A stretch of DNA of 10,289 bases from Alectryocaccomicrobium faecavium (lineage in GTDB: Bacteria > Bacillota > Clostridia > Christensenellales > Aristaeellaceae), in the NCBI GenBank assembly GCA_018713425.1, contig DVOT01000010.1:1-10289 (forward strand). Reading direction: 5' to 3'. The position numbers were made by a program, and so were the translations under genes. Within the stretch, counting starts at the first letter, position 1, and each line of letters starts with the position of its first letter. Below, piece by piece: positions 1 through 7,007 of the stretch. The notes beneath the pieces are model-generated. The model searched no databases, was not told where the DNA came from, and saw nothing but the letters and a program-made list of their open reading frames with translations.

Positions 1-27
1 ATAGAGACGAAAGGGCGGCGAAGCGCG

Positions 28-1059
28 TTGGAACACAAGACAAAAGTGGCGGAAGACCTGGAACTCACCGAGGCGCAGGCGCGATACGACGCGGCGTGCA
101 AGCGGCTCCTTTCGCATAAGGTGTTCCTGGCGTGGATTCTCAAAAGCTGCCTGGACGAATACAAAGATAGCGATATCGAGACGATTGAGAGCTATATCGA
201 GGATACGCCACAGGTGGGCGAGGTGCCTGTAGGGGAAGATGCGACCAACCGCGCGCGGCCGGCGGGCGAAACCGTGGCTGGGTGCAGCACGGAACATGCG
301 ACGCTGACGGAAGGCAGCGTGACGTACGATATCCGGTTTTACGCGCAAGCGCCGCGGGACGGGACGTTGATGGAAATCATCGTGAACGTGGAGGCGCAGA
401 ACAAATACAACCCGGGGTATCCGCTGATCAAGCGAGGGGTCTACTACGTGAGCCGCATGATCAGCGCGCAAAACGGGGTAGACTTCAAGAACGGGGAATA
501 CGGGAAACTCAAAAAGGTATGCTCAATCTGGATCTGTCTGAACGCGCCGAAAGAGCGGCGCAACAGCATCACGCGCTACACGTTGCGGGAAGAGCAGCTC
601 GTGGGGAATAGCGTGGAAGCGGCGAAGAACTACGACTTAATATCTGTGGTGATGATTTGCCTGGGCGATGCGCAGGAGCGGCAGGCGGACGTGCTGCGGA
701 TGCTGGATGTGCTGCTGTCATCAGAATGCAAGGCGGAAGAGAAAAAGCAGATCCTGGAAGAAGAATTCGCGATTCAAATGAGCGAGAGAGTAGAAGAGGA
801 GGTGGCGCAGATGTGCAATTTGAGTCAGGGAATTGTGGAAAGAGGCATCGCTCAGGGTATGGAAAAAGGCATTGCTCAGGGCATGGAAAAAGGCATTGCC
901 CAAGGCATGGCCCAGGGCATGGAAAAGGGCGCATTCAGTGCCACGTTGGCCAGCCTCAGGCGATTGATCGCCAACGCGGGCATGTCTGCGGAGCAGGCGA
1001 TGAACGTGCTGGAAATCCCCGCCGCCGAGCGGCCGCGCTATCTGGCGGCCATGAACTAA
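28..1059 (+). CDS. Rpn / PD-(D/E)XK nuclease-family transposase-like protein (start uncertain)
   Basis: About 343 residues, recognised as the Rpn/'PD-(D/E)XK nuclease family transposase' group from its conserved blocks: LTEAQARYDAACKRLLS near residues 13-29, TYDIRF (D101), a NVEAQN block (E122, Q124) followed by GYPLIKRGVYYVSRMIS, and a conserved NYDLISVVMICLG block near 201-213. In the family, the Asp and the Glu-x-Gln/Lys are the putative metal-binding nuclease residues, and members such as E. coli RpnA promote recombination and cut DNA. The C-terminal part is charged, probably helical, and contains a short tandem repeat (residues 273-300). TTG at 28 is the first plausible start in view, but its ribosome site is poor (GAAAGGG, 12 bases away). 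The frame is open to base 1, so the gene may begin outside the window. It has its own gap before the transporter operon and no evident functional link to it. Family assignment is firm; activity is not shown. Confidence 0.8.
   Translation: MEHKTKVAEDLELTEAQARYDAACKRLLSHKVFLAWILKSCLDEYKDSDIETIESYIEDTPQVGEVPVGEDATNRARPAGETVAGCSTEHATLTEGSVTYDIRFYAQAPRDGTLMEIIVNVEAQNKYNPGYPLIKRGVYYVSRMISAQNGVDFKNGEYGKLKKVCSIWICLNAPKERRNSITRYTLREEQLVGNSVEAAKNYDLISVVMICLGDAQERQADVLRMLDVLLSSECKAEEKKQILEEEFAIQMSERVEEEVAQMCNLSQGIVERGIAQGMEKGIAQGMEKGIAQGMAQGMEKGAFSATLASLRRLIANAGMSAEQAMNVLEIPAAERPRYLAAMN
844..927 (+). repeat. In-frame 24-bp tandem repeat in the Rpn-like gene
   Basis: Two adjacent 24-bp units (844-867 and 868-891) differ at only a few bases and encode GIAQGMEK. 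A third unit (892-927) is 36 bp long because a 12-bp piece encoding AQGM has been duplicated inside it. All units keep the reading frame. Such repeats lie in the helical tail of many Rpn-like proteins and probably expand and contract by slippage or recombination. Confidence 0.85.
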
Positions 1060-1082
1060 GTGCCAGGCGGTGGATATTGGCG

Positions 1083-1164
1083 CAAAATTGGGGCAAGCAA
1101 CCAACCGGGGTTGTGCGAGAACGGCAAACGTTCTTTGCGCAGCCCCACAATTTTGGGACTTTTT
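1083..1164 (+). terminator. Long imperfect stem-loop after the Rpn-like gene, possible terminator
   Basis: AAAATTGGGGC (1084-1094) is complementary to 1142-1154 (GCCCC, one extra A, CAATTTT). Inside this lies a second perfect hairpin, AGAACG (1118-1123) against CGTTCT (1129-1134) with loop GCAAA. A run of five T (1160-1164) follows five bases after the outer arm. This could end transcription of the Rpn-like gene, but the gap between stem and T-run makes it non-classical. It could instead be a structured repeat remnant. Confidence 0.4.
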
Positions 1165-1175
1165 CCCGGCCCCAT

Positions 1176-1207
1176 CCGGAAAAGGCGGCGCTCCTTTCGG
1201 GCTTTTT
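1176..1207 (+). terminator. Weak terminator-like hairpin
   Basis: AAAGG (1181-1185) can pair with CCTTT (1193-1197), with bulged extension by flanking CC/GG, and GCTTTTT (1201-1207) follows. The stem is short and imperfect. It may act with the hairpin just upstream to close off the Rpn-like gene. Between it and the promoter region, apart from the inverted repeat listed separately, I see only AT-rich spacer. Confidence 0.25.
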
Positions 1208-1242
1208 CGAGGGATTTGCCGGTCAGATGAATTTCCCGTTTA

Positions 1243-1316
1243 TGCAAGAATCAATTTAATGCTACAGCGCAGATTTATTTTTTAGGAGCGTGCATTTTTA
1301 ACATTGGATTCTTGCA
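1243..1316. promoter_or_regulatory. Spaced 10-bp inverted repeat overlapping the oppA promoter -35 box
   Basis: TGCAAGAATC at 1243-1252 is the exact reverse complement of GATTCTTGCA at 1307-1316. The match extends inward by AAT/ATT with one extra G at 1306. The right arm contains most of the -35 box (TTGCAA, 1312-1317). The arm centres are about 64 bp apart, close to six DNA helical turns. This is what a looping or paired-site operator could look like. No regulator is identifiable; it does not match the CodY box, the known control of B. subtilis dpp. Confidence 0.45.
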
Positions 1317-1340
1317 AAATGGGCGAGGGTATGGTATAGT
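1312..1340 (+). promoter_or_regulatory. SigA-type promoter for the opp-alr-dppA operon
   Basis: The -35 box TTGCAA (1312-1317) and the -10 box TATAGT (1335-1340) are 17 bases apart. A TG dinucleotide at 1332-1333 gives an extended -10. Transcription would start near 1347, leaving a leader of about 37 bases before the oppA ATG. It is the only good promoter I see for the seven-gene run. Confidence 0.75.
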
Positions 1341-1370
1341 ATGAGGCACGAGCCACATGATTATGCATTG

Positions 1371-1376
1371 GGAGGT
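1371..1376 (+). promoter_or_regulatory. Ribosome binding site that fixes the oppA start
   Basis: GGAGGT lies seven bases before ATG 1384. An in-frame ATG at 1357 has no ribosome site and would put charged and polar residues in front of the signal peptide, so 1384 is preferred. Confidence 0.85.
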
Positions 1377-1383
1377 CAAGGCT

Positions 1384-3252
1384 ATGAAGAGAACCCTCGT
1401 ATGGCTTCTGGTTGCGACGCTGCTTTTGACGGCGCTGCCCGCCGCGGCGGAAGAAGCCGCCACCAGCGATGTGTACCGCACGCTGTACTCTGGCGAGATC
1501 ACCACGCTGAACTACTTGGTGACCACCACGACGAACGACTTCGCCATCTCCGCCAACGTGATCGATACGCTGGTGGAATACGACCGCCTGGGCGAGGTGC
1601 AGCCCTCGCTGGCGGAGAGCTGGTCCACGAGCGATGACGGCCTGGTGTGGACGTTCAACCTGCGAAAGGACGCCACTTGGGTGGATCACAACGGCGAGTA
1701 CTACGCCAACGTGACCGCGCACGACTTTGTGGCCGCCGCGAAATACATCCTCAACGCGCAGAACGCCTCCAGCTCCGCCTCGATCCTCTATGACGTGATC
1801 GCCGGCGCGGAAGAATATTACGATGGCACCGCCACCCCCGCCGAGGGCGAGGAGCCGGCGCCCGTGATGGATTGGGAAACCGTGGGCGTGAAGGCTGTGG
1901 ACGATTACACCCTGCAGTACACGCTCAAGAACCCGGTGCCCTATTTCCTGTCCATGACCACTTACGTGGCCTTCATGCCCGTGAACGAAACGTTCCTCAA
2001 CGAGATGGGCGCGAACTTCGGCGTGGCCACGGGCAACGACACCATCCTCTATTGCGGCGCGTACATCCTTTCCGAGTTCGCCCCGCAGGAGAAGCGCGTG
2101 CTCACCAAGAACGAATCCAACTGGGATGCGGACAATGTGTTCATCGAGCGCATCGAGCAGACCTATAACAAGGAAGCCAGCACGATTTCCCCCGAGCTGT
2201 ACCGCCGCGGCGAGATCGACTCCGCTTCCATCGATTCCACGCTGGCCGCCGATTGGCTGGCCGATCCGGAAACCGCGGATCTGATCCGCCCGGTGCGTCA
2301 GAGCGGCTTCTACTCCTACTTCTACGCCTTCAACTTCGATCCGCACTTCGATGAGCAGTACGAGCCGGAGAACTGGAAGATCGCCGTGAACAACGAGAAC
2401 TTCCGCAAGTCCATCTTCCACGCGCTGGACAAGATCAGCGCCGCGCTGCCCTACGAGCCGGACTATCCGGAAACCATCCTGTTCGATACCATCACCCCGC
2501 CCGCCTTCGTTTCCCTGCACGGCGAGGATTACACCGATATGGGCGCGCTGGGCGAAGTCACCGCCGCCGCGCAGTTTGACGAGGCCAAGGCCCTGGAGTA
2601 TAAGGAACTGGCCATCGCCGAGCTGACCGAAGCGGGCGCGACCTTCCCGGTGAAGATCTACATGCCCTACAACCCCTCCGTCACCGGCTGGGACGAGGAG
2701 TGCCAGGTCGTCGAGCAGCAGATGGAAGGCCTGCTGGGCACGGACTACATCGATATCATCATCGAAGCCGGTCCCACCACGGGCTTCCTGGATGCGGTGC
2801 GCCGCAACGGCAACTTCGCCATCCACAAGTGCAACTGGGGCCCGGACTACGCCGACCCCAACACCTACACCGACCCGTTCTACGATGGCACCTACAACAA
2901 GCCGGAAATGGCGCTCTACTACAACAATGAAGAGGGCTACAGCGAATACTATGCGCTGGTGGACGCGGCCCGCGCCATCACCGATGACCTGCAGGCCCGC
3001 TACGAGGCGTTTGCCGAGGCGGAAGCCTTCCTCATCGAGCACGCGTTTGTGATCCCCTTCGGCTTTGGCAGCGGCGGGTACGACGCCAACCGCCTCAATC
3101 CGTTCGAATCGCAGTACGCGCCGTTCGGCCTGTCCGGCGAGCGCTACAAGGGCCAGAAGGTCTATGAAGTGCCCATGAACACCGACGATTACTTCGAGGC
3201 CATGGACGCTTGGGAAGCCGAGCGCGCCGCGCTGGCCGCGCAGGAAGAGTAA
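1384..3252 (+). CDS. oppA: Peptide ABC transporter substrate-binding protein (SBP family 5), non-lipidated
   Basis: 622 residues. It captures peptides outside the membrane and hands them to the OppBC permease. Residues 1-22 form a Sec signal peptide: MKR, a hydrophobic core, then ALPAAA with likely signal peptidase I cleavage after A22. There is no lipobox cysteine, whereas most Gram-positive OppA/DppE proteins are lipoproteins. Family 5 hallmarks include PSLAESW (74-80), DGLVWTFNLRKDATW (85-99), and a domain running to the C-terminal LIEHAFVIPFG region. Length is somewhat above the usual 540-600. It is the first gene of the cluster, behind a strong promoter, and is separated from oppB by a 425-bp hairpin-rich gap. 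The neighbouring D-aminopeptidase and racemase suggest peptides with D-residues as ligand, but the sequence alone does not show specificity. The symbol follows general Opp naming; dppE would be equally fair. Confidence 0.9.
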   Translation: MKRTLVWLLVATLLLTALPAAAEEAATSDVYRTLYSGEITTLNYLVTTTTNDFAISANVIDTLVEYDRLGEVQPSLAESWSTSDDGLVWTFNLRKDATWVDHNGEYYANVTAHDFVAAAKYILNAQNASSSASILYDVIAGAEEYYDGTATPAEGEEPAPVMDWETVGVKAVDDYTLQYTLKNPVPYFLSMTTYVAFMPVNETFLNEMGANFGVATGNDTILYCGAYILSEFAPQEKRVLTKNESNWDADNVFIERIEQTYNKEASTISPELYRRGEIDSASIDSTLAADWLADPETADLIRPVRQSGFYSYFYAFNFDPHFDEQYEPENWKIAVNNENFRKSIFHALDKISAALPYEPDYPETILFDTITPPAFVSLHGEDYTDMGALGEVTAAAQFDEAKALEYKELAIAELTEAGATFPVKIYMPYNPSVTGWDEECQVVEQQMEGLLGTDYIDIIIEAGPTTGFLDAVRRNGNFAIHKCNWGPDYADPNTYTDPFYDGTYNKPEMALYYNNEEGYSEYYALVDAARAITDDLQARYEAFAEAEAFLIEHAFVIPFGFGSGGYDANRLNPFESQYAPFGLSGERYKGQKVYEVPMNTDDYFEAMDAWEAERAALAAQEE

Positions 3253-3284
3253 CGCCTGTTTTCTCGGCAGAAGCATAGCAATGA

Positions 3285-3309
3285 GCGCGCGCCGGATTTC
3301 CGGCGCGCG
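3285..3309 (+). repeat. 25-bp palindrome-like repeat, left copy
   Basis: A 10-bp GC-only stem (3286-3295 with 3300-3309) around loop ATTT. The whole 25-bp stretch recurs in inverted orientation at 3568-3592, where the loop reads AAAT. Together the two copies bound the hairpin array like terminal inverted repeats. Confidence 0.8.
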
Positions 3310-3567
3310 GAGCTTGTCAAAAAAGTCTTTTTGACAAGCCGGTGGACGGGGGAGCAAGCTCCCCCGCCACTGCCACCCCTACCAGTTTCCGCTAAAATCC
3401 TACGGATTTTCGGGCGCGGAAACTGCAAGGAAGCGATTTTTGCTCTGGAAAATAGGATTTTCCGCTGCAAAAATCGCCCCGTCCCCGCCGTACACGCCGC
3501 CGGGGACGATTAAAGCGCGAAAGGGCTCCGGCCATCTCGTGCTCTCCCCTGGGTTTTTAAGAGCCTG

Positions 3568-3592
3568 CGCGCGCCGGAAATCCGGCGCGCGC
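3568..3592 (-). repeat. 25-bp palindrome-like repeat, right (inverted) copy
   Basis: Exact reverse complement of 3285-3309. Because each arm is itself almost palindromic, orientation is shown mainly by the loop bases (AAAT here, ATTT in the left copy). It ends the hairpin array; 3593-3677 holds only spacer and the oppB ribosome site. Confidence 0.8.
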
Positions 3593-3677
3593 CCTGCGGT
3601 ATCCGGCGGAGCGCTTGAGAAAAACAAGAATTGGTGGAAAACGAAAATCGCCCGTTGAATTAAAAGGTAGTGATGGA

Positions 3678-4619
3678 ATGCTGAAGTATTGCCTGAAGCG
3701 GTTGGGCGCGAGCCTGATCACGCTGGTGATCATCATTTCCGTGGTGTTCATCCTCGTAAGGCAAATGCCCATTGAAGGGTATTTCGATAACTTTGATAAG
3801 CTGGATGAAGCGGTGATCGAGGCCACCTTGCAGAAGATGGGCCTGCGGGATCCGATTTTTGTGCAGCTGAAGAATTTCTTCGTGCAGCTGCTGCACGGCG
3901 ATCTGGGCACCAGCGTGCGCTATCGCATTGGCGCGCCGATCGCGGGCATCATCGCGGAAAAGGCGCCCATTTCCGCGCAGATTGGCTTAAGTTCCATGGC
4001 GGTGGCCCTGGTGCTGGGCATTCCGCTGGGCGCGGCCATGGCGCGTTCCAAATCCAAATTCTGGGATAAGTTCGGAACCCTGTTCATCGTGCTGATTACG
4101 GCTGTGCCGTCGGCCGTGTATTATATCTTTATTCAAATGTACGCCACCGAATGGTTCCACATCCCCATGCTGTTCGACCGGCACAATTTCGTCACCTGGC
4201 TGCTGCCCATCTTTTCCATGGCGCTGGGCAACATCGCCTATTACGCCATGTGGCTGCGGCGCTATATGGTGGATGAGATGAACAAGGATTATGTGCGCCT
4301 GGCGCGCGCCAAGGGCGTGCCGGAAAAGAAGATGATGATGCGGCACGTGTTCCGCAACGCCTTCGTGCCCATGATCCAGTACATACCGTCCTCCATCCTC
4401 TACACCATCGGCGGCTCGATTTATGTGGAATCGCTCTATTCCATTCCCGGCATGGGCGGCCTGCTGGTGGACGTGATCGGCCGGCAGGACAATCCCATGG
4501 TGCAGGCCATCGTGATCATCTATTCGTGCATCGGCATCGTCGGGCTGTTGCTGGGCGATATCCTGATGGGCGTATTGGATCCGCGCATCAGCTTTGCGAA
4601 GAAAGAAGGTGCCCGATAA
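3678..4619 (+). CDS. oppB: Peptide ABC transporter permease, OppB/DppB type
   Basis: 313 residues from ATG 3678, which has AAAAGGT ten bases upstream and gives the typical N-terminus MLKYCLKRL. The longer in-frame opening from TTG 3615 lacks support. It forms half of the membrane channel. Visible features: TM1 about 10-28; the OppB signature HGDLGTS (73-79); hydrophobic segments near 100-121, 132-153, 172-192, 233-252 and 275-298; the EAA coupling loop in DYVRLARAKG...RNAFVPMI (204-233) that contacts the ATPases; and YSIPGMGGLL (254-263). Length is normal for the family. Its stop shares one base with the oppC start (TAATG), so the two permeases are translationally coupled. Confidence 0.93.
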   Translation: MLKYCLKRLGASLITLVIIISVVFILVRQMPIEGYFDNFDKLDEAVIEATLQKMGLRDPIFVQLKNFFVQLLHGDLGTSVRYRIGAPIAGIIAEKAPISAQIGLSSMAVALVLGIPLGAAMARSKSKFWDKFGTLFIVLITAVPSAVYYIFIQMYATEWFHIPMLFDRHNFVTWLLPIFSMALGNIAYYAMWLRRYMVDEMNKDYVRLARAKGVPEKKMMMRHVFRNAFVPMIQYIPSSILYTIGGSIYVESLYSIPGMGGLLVDVIGRQDNPMVQAIVIIYSCIGIVGLLLGDILMGVLDPRISFAKKEGAR

Positions 4620-5962
4620 TGACGTTGCGAGACAAAAAAAGCGAGGCCCTGTTCCAATTCGCGCAGTATGACGCGGCGGCCGCCGAAAAGAGCGGCTATT
4701 CCAACTATTCTTACTGGCGCTCCACGCTGTCGGTGTTTTTGCACAACCGCGCGGCGGTGGCGCTCTTGATCGTGCTGGCGCTTCTTTTGCTGTTCACTTT
4801 TGTGCAGCCCTATTTGCCCGGCCAGTACGACGCGAACGTCATCAACAACCACCCGGAGACGGGCCGGCAGCTTTCCAACCTGCCGCCCAGCCTCACCACG
4901 GTGAAGGTTACGGTGCCGGAAGGCACGCTGCTGTACGGCGCGCCTTACGACGAAGATTGGTACTATGTCACGAACGTGATGGACAGCATCGACCGCCGCC
5001 AGAACATGACCATCACCGAATACGGCGAGGAATTCTGCCACATCGAATTCGAAGACATTTCGGGCTGGGTGCTCACCGAATACCTGCGCCTGCCGGACGA
5101 CCCGCAGAATGTGCCCTATGAGGCCATGTCCAACTACAAGGTGGATGTGTACATGGAGCCGGTGGACGTCACCAACGATGGCAACAGCCTCTACGTCAGC
5201 GCGGATAGCGTGCGCGCGGTAGAGGGGGAGGAAGGCATGGTGGAAACGGTGGGCGAGGCGGATCTGCGCATCCTGCCCTCCACGCACGCCTTCTGGTTTG
5301 GCACGAACAACATCGGCCAGGATCTGTGGTCCCGCGTGTGGAGCGGCACGCGCACCAGCCTGTTCATCGGCTTTGCCGTGGCGCTCACCGAGGCGCTCGT
5401 GGGCATCTTTATGGGCGTGATCTGGGGCTATGTGCGCAAGCTCGACCGGCTGATGACGGAGATCTATAACGTGCTGGACAACATCCCCACCACCATCGTG
5501 CTGATTCTGATCGCCTACATCCTGCATCCCTCGGTGCCCACTTTGATTTTCGCCATGTGCCTCACGGGCTGGCTGGGCATGTCGCGGTTCGTGCGCAACC
5601 AGATTGTGATCATCCGCGACCGCGATTACAACCTCGCCTCCCGCTGCCTGGGCACGGGCACCTTCCGCATCATCTTCCGCAACCTGCTGCCGTATCTGGT
5701 GAGCGTGATCATGCTGCGCATGGCGCTGGCCATCCCGGGCGCGATTGGCAACGAGGTGTTCCTCACCTACATCGGCCTGGGCATCCCGGTATCCATTCCC
5801 TCGCTGGGCAACCTGGTGAACGAGGGGCGGCAGCTCATCACGTCGCCGTCGCTGCGCTATCAGCTGATCTTCCCGGCGATCGTGCTCTCCGTGGTGACCA
5901 TTTCGTTCTACATCATCGGCAACGCCTTTGCCGACGCCGCGGATCCCAAGAACCATGTGTAA
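4619..5962 (+). CDS. oppC: Peptide ABC transporter permease, OppC type, with extracytoplasmic SH3-like insertion
   Basis: 447 residues from ATG 4619 (AAGGT eight bases upstream), against about 290-310 for ordinary OppC. The extra length sits between TM1 (about 45-64) and the conserved HAFWFGTNNIGQDLWSR block (223-239), which matches the usual 'HPFGTDxLGRD' start of the permease core. The core follows normally: membrane segments, then the EAA loop RDRDYNLASRCLGTG (333-347) leading to RNLLPYL, and a C-terminal segment near 415-435. Within the insert, residues about 93-158 are predicted to be beta-rich and end ISGWVLTEYLRL (147-158), very like the GWVxxxYL end of bacterial SH3 domains. Residues 160-220 are acidic linker or a second small domain. 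Given the TM1 topology the insert lies outside the membrane. Permease call is firm; SH3-like call is moderate. Confidence 0.9.
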   Translation: MTLRDKKSEALFQFAQYDAAAAEKSGYSNYSYWRSTLSVFLHNRAAVALLIVLALLLLFTFVQPYLPGQYDANVINNHPETGRQLSNLPPSLTTVKVTVPEGTLLYGAPYDEDWYYVTNVMDSIDRRQNMTITEYGEEFCHIEFEDISGWVLTEYLRLPDDPQNVPYEAMSNYKVDVYMEPVDVTNDGNSLYVSADSVRAVEGEEGMVETVGEADLRILPSTHAFWFGTNNIGQDLWSRVWSGTRTSLFIGFAVALTEALVGIFMGVIWGYVRKLDRLMTEIYNVLDNIPTTIVLILIAYILHPSVPTLIFAMCLTGWLGMSRFVRNQIVIIRDRDYNLASRCLGTGTFRIIFRNLLPYLVSVIMLRMALAIPGAIGNEVFLTYIGLGIPVSIPSLGNLVNEGRQLITSPSLRYQLIFPAIVLSVVTISFYIIGNAFADAADPKNHV

Positions 5963-5975
5963 AGGAGGGCGGAAC

Positions 5976-7007
5976 GTGGAAAGCATTTTGTCCGTGAAAA
6001 ATCTCAACGTCAAGTTCCGCCTGCGCGGCCGCGTGCTGCACGCCATCCGCGATGTGTCGCTGGACCTTTTCCCGGGCGAAAGCCTCGCCATCGTGGGCGA
6101 GAGCGGCTCGGGCAAAACCGTGCTCACCAAGACCTTCATCGGCCTGCTGGACGCGAACGGATGGGTGGACAGCGGGGAAATCCTCTATGGCGGGCACAAC
6201 CTGGCCGAGTTCAAAACCGAGCCCCAGTGGCGCACGATCCGCGGGCGGGAAATCGCCATGGTGATGCAGGATCCTATGACCAGCTTGAACCCGCTCAAGA
6301 CCATCGGCGCGCAGATCATCGAGGCCATTTTGCTGCACCAGCACGTTTCCCATGAGGAAGCGCACCGCCAAATGATCGAGGCGCTTTCCGCCGTGGGCAT
6401 CGCCGAGCCGGAGCGCCGCAGCCGCCAGTATCCGCACGAATTTTCCGGCGGCATGCGCCAGCGCGTGGTCATCGCCATCGCGGTGGCCTGTAGGCCCAAG
6501 ATTTTGATCTGCGACGAGCCCACCACCGCGCTGGACGTGACCATCCAGGCGCAGATTCTGGAACTGATCAAGATCCTGCGCCAGAAATTGCACCTGACCT
6601 GCGTGTATATCACGCACGATTTCGGCGTGGTGGCCAACGTGGCGGACCGCATCGCCGTGATGTACGCGGGCGACATCGTGGAAATCGGCTCCTGCGAGGA
6701 GATTTTCTACGATCCCCGCCATCCGTACACCTGGGCGCTGCTCTCCTCGCTGCCGCAGCTGGGCCGCCGGGGCGAACCGCTGTATACCATCCAGGGCGCG
6801 CCGCCCAACCTGTTCCAGGAGATCCGGGGCGACGCTTTCGCGCCGCGCAACCCGCACGCGCTGAAAATCGATTTTGAGGAGCGCCCGCCCTATTTTGATG
6901 TGAGCGAAACCCACAAGGCGCGCACCTGGCTGCTCGATCCCCGCGCGCCCAAGCTGGATCCGCCGGAGAGCGTGCAGGCGCTCCGGCGCCGGGAGGTGCG
7001 CGTATGA
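5976..7007 (+). CDS. oppD: Peptide ABC transporter ATP-binding protein, OppD/DppD type
   Basis: 343 residues from GTG 5976, chosen because AGGAGGG (5963-5969) lies six bases upstream; an earlier in-frame ATG at 5928 sits inside oppC with no such site. It powers import by ATP hydrolysis. Motifs: Walker A GESGSGKT (41-48), Q-loop Gln at MQDP (Q98), signature FSGGMRQR (156-163), Walker B ILICDEP (176-182), switch His in THD (H214). The oligopeptide C-terminal extension starts near HPYTWALLSSLP (249-260). The usual cysteine-rich motif there (CxFxPRC...C, reported to hold an iron-sulfur cluster in some OppD proteins) is replaced by GDAFAPRNPHALKIDF, with no cysteine. It starts 13 bases after oppC and overlaps oppF by four (ATGA). 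Confidence 0.92.
   Translation: MESILSVKNLNVKFRLRGRVLHAIRDVSLDLFPGESLAIVGESGSGKTVLTKTFIGLLDANGWVDSGEILYGGHNLAEFKTEPQWRTIRGREIAMVMQDPMTSLNPLKTIGAQIIEAILLHQHVSHEEAHRQMIEALSAVGIAEPERRSRQYPHEFSGGMRQRVVIAIAVACRPKILICDEPTTALDVTIQAQILELIKILRQKLHLTCVYITHDFGVVANVADRIAVMYAGDIVEIGSCEEIFYDPRHPYTWALLSSLPQLGRRGEPLYTIQGAPPNLFQEIRGDAFAPRNPHALKIDFEERPPYFDVSETHKARTWLLDPRAPKLDPPESVQALRRREVRV

Larger units (their letters stand above)
3253..3677. other. Hairpin-packed intergenic region between oppA and oppB
   Basis: No credible gene is here. Consecutive stem-loops fill most of it: 3286-3309 (10-bp perfect stem, loop ATTT); 3312-3339 (12-bp perfect stem, loop AGTC); 3342-3370 (12 bp with one bulged A, loop CAAG); 3383-3425 (outer 10-bp perfect stem plus inner 7-bp stem); 3433-3477 (outer 11-bp plus inner 7-bp perfect stems); 3481-3507 (7 bp or more); 3567-3592 (11 bp, loop AAAT). 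None has a directly following T-run, so none is a classical terminator. Because oppB has no clear promoter of its own, this RNA probably lies inside the operon message. It may protect the oppA part from 3' decay and lower permease expression relative to the binding protein. Confidence 0.8.

Noticed and set aside
1216..1244. Second promoter (TTGCCG-17-TTTATG) upstream of oppA
   Set aside because: Both boxes are poor, and the much better promoter at 1312-1340 sits at the right distance from the gene.
3286..3339. The first two hairpins after oppA as rho-independent terminators
   Set aside because: Stems are strong, but neither is followed by a T-run and oppB has no clear promoter of its own, so read-through into the permease genes is the simpler view. 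Premature processing remains possible.
1282..3357. A 691-codon open frame on the minus strand across oppA
   Set aside because: It is the antisense shadow of a GC-rich gene. Its composition is rich in Arg, His, Val and Gly without domain pattern, and the + strand protein is clearly a family 5 binding protein.
3331..3513. Short open frames in the oppA-oppB gap
   Set aside because: They run through the hairpin arms, have no ribosome site, and their translation is simply that of palindromic DNA.
3285..3592. A CRISPR array
   Set aside because: The hairpins differ in sequence and there are no regular direct repeats with spacers.
3631..3660. Separate promoter in front of oppB (TTGGTG ... TTGAAT)
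   Set aside because: The -10 match is weak and the spacing is off, so I do not count it as support for independent transcription.
4520..6139. A 539-codon open frame on the minus strand across oppC and the start of oppD
   Set aside because: Antisense shadow. Its translation is His/Arg/Gln-rich and featureless, while the + strand shows permease and ATPase motifs.
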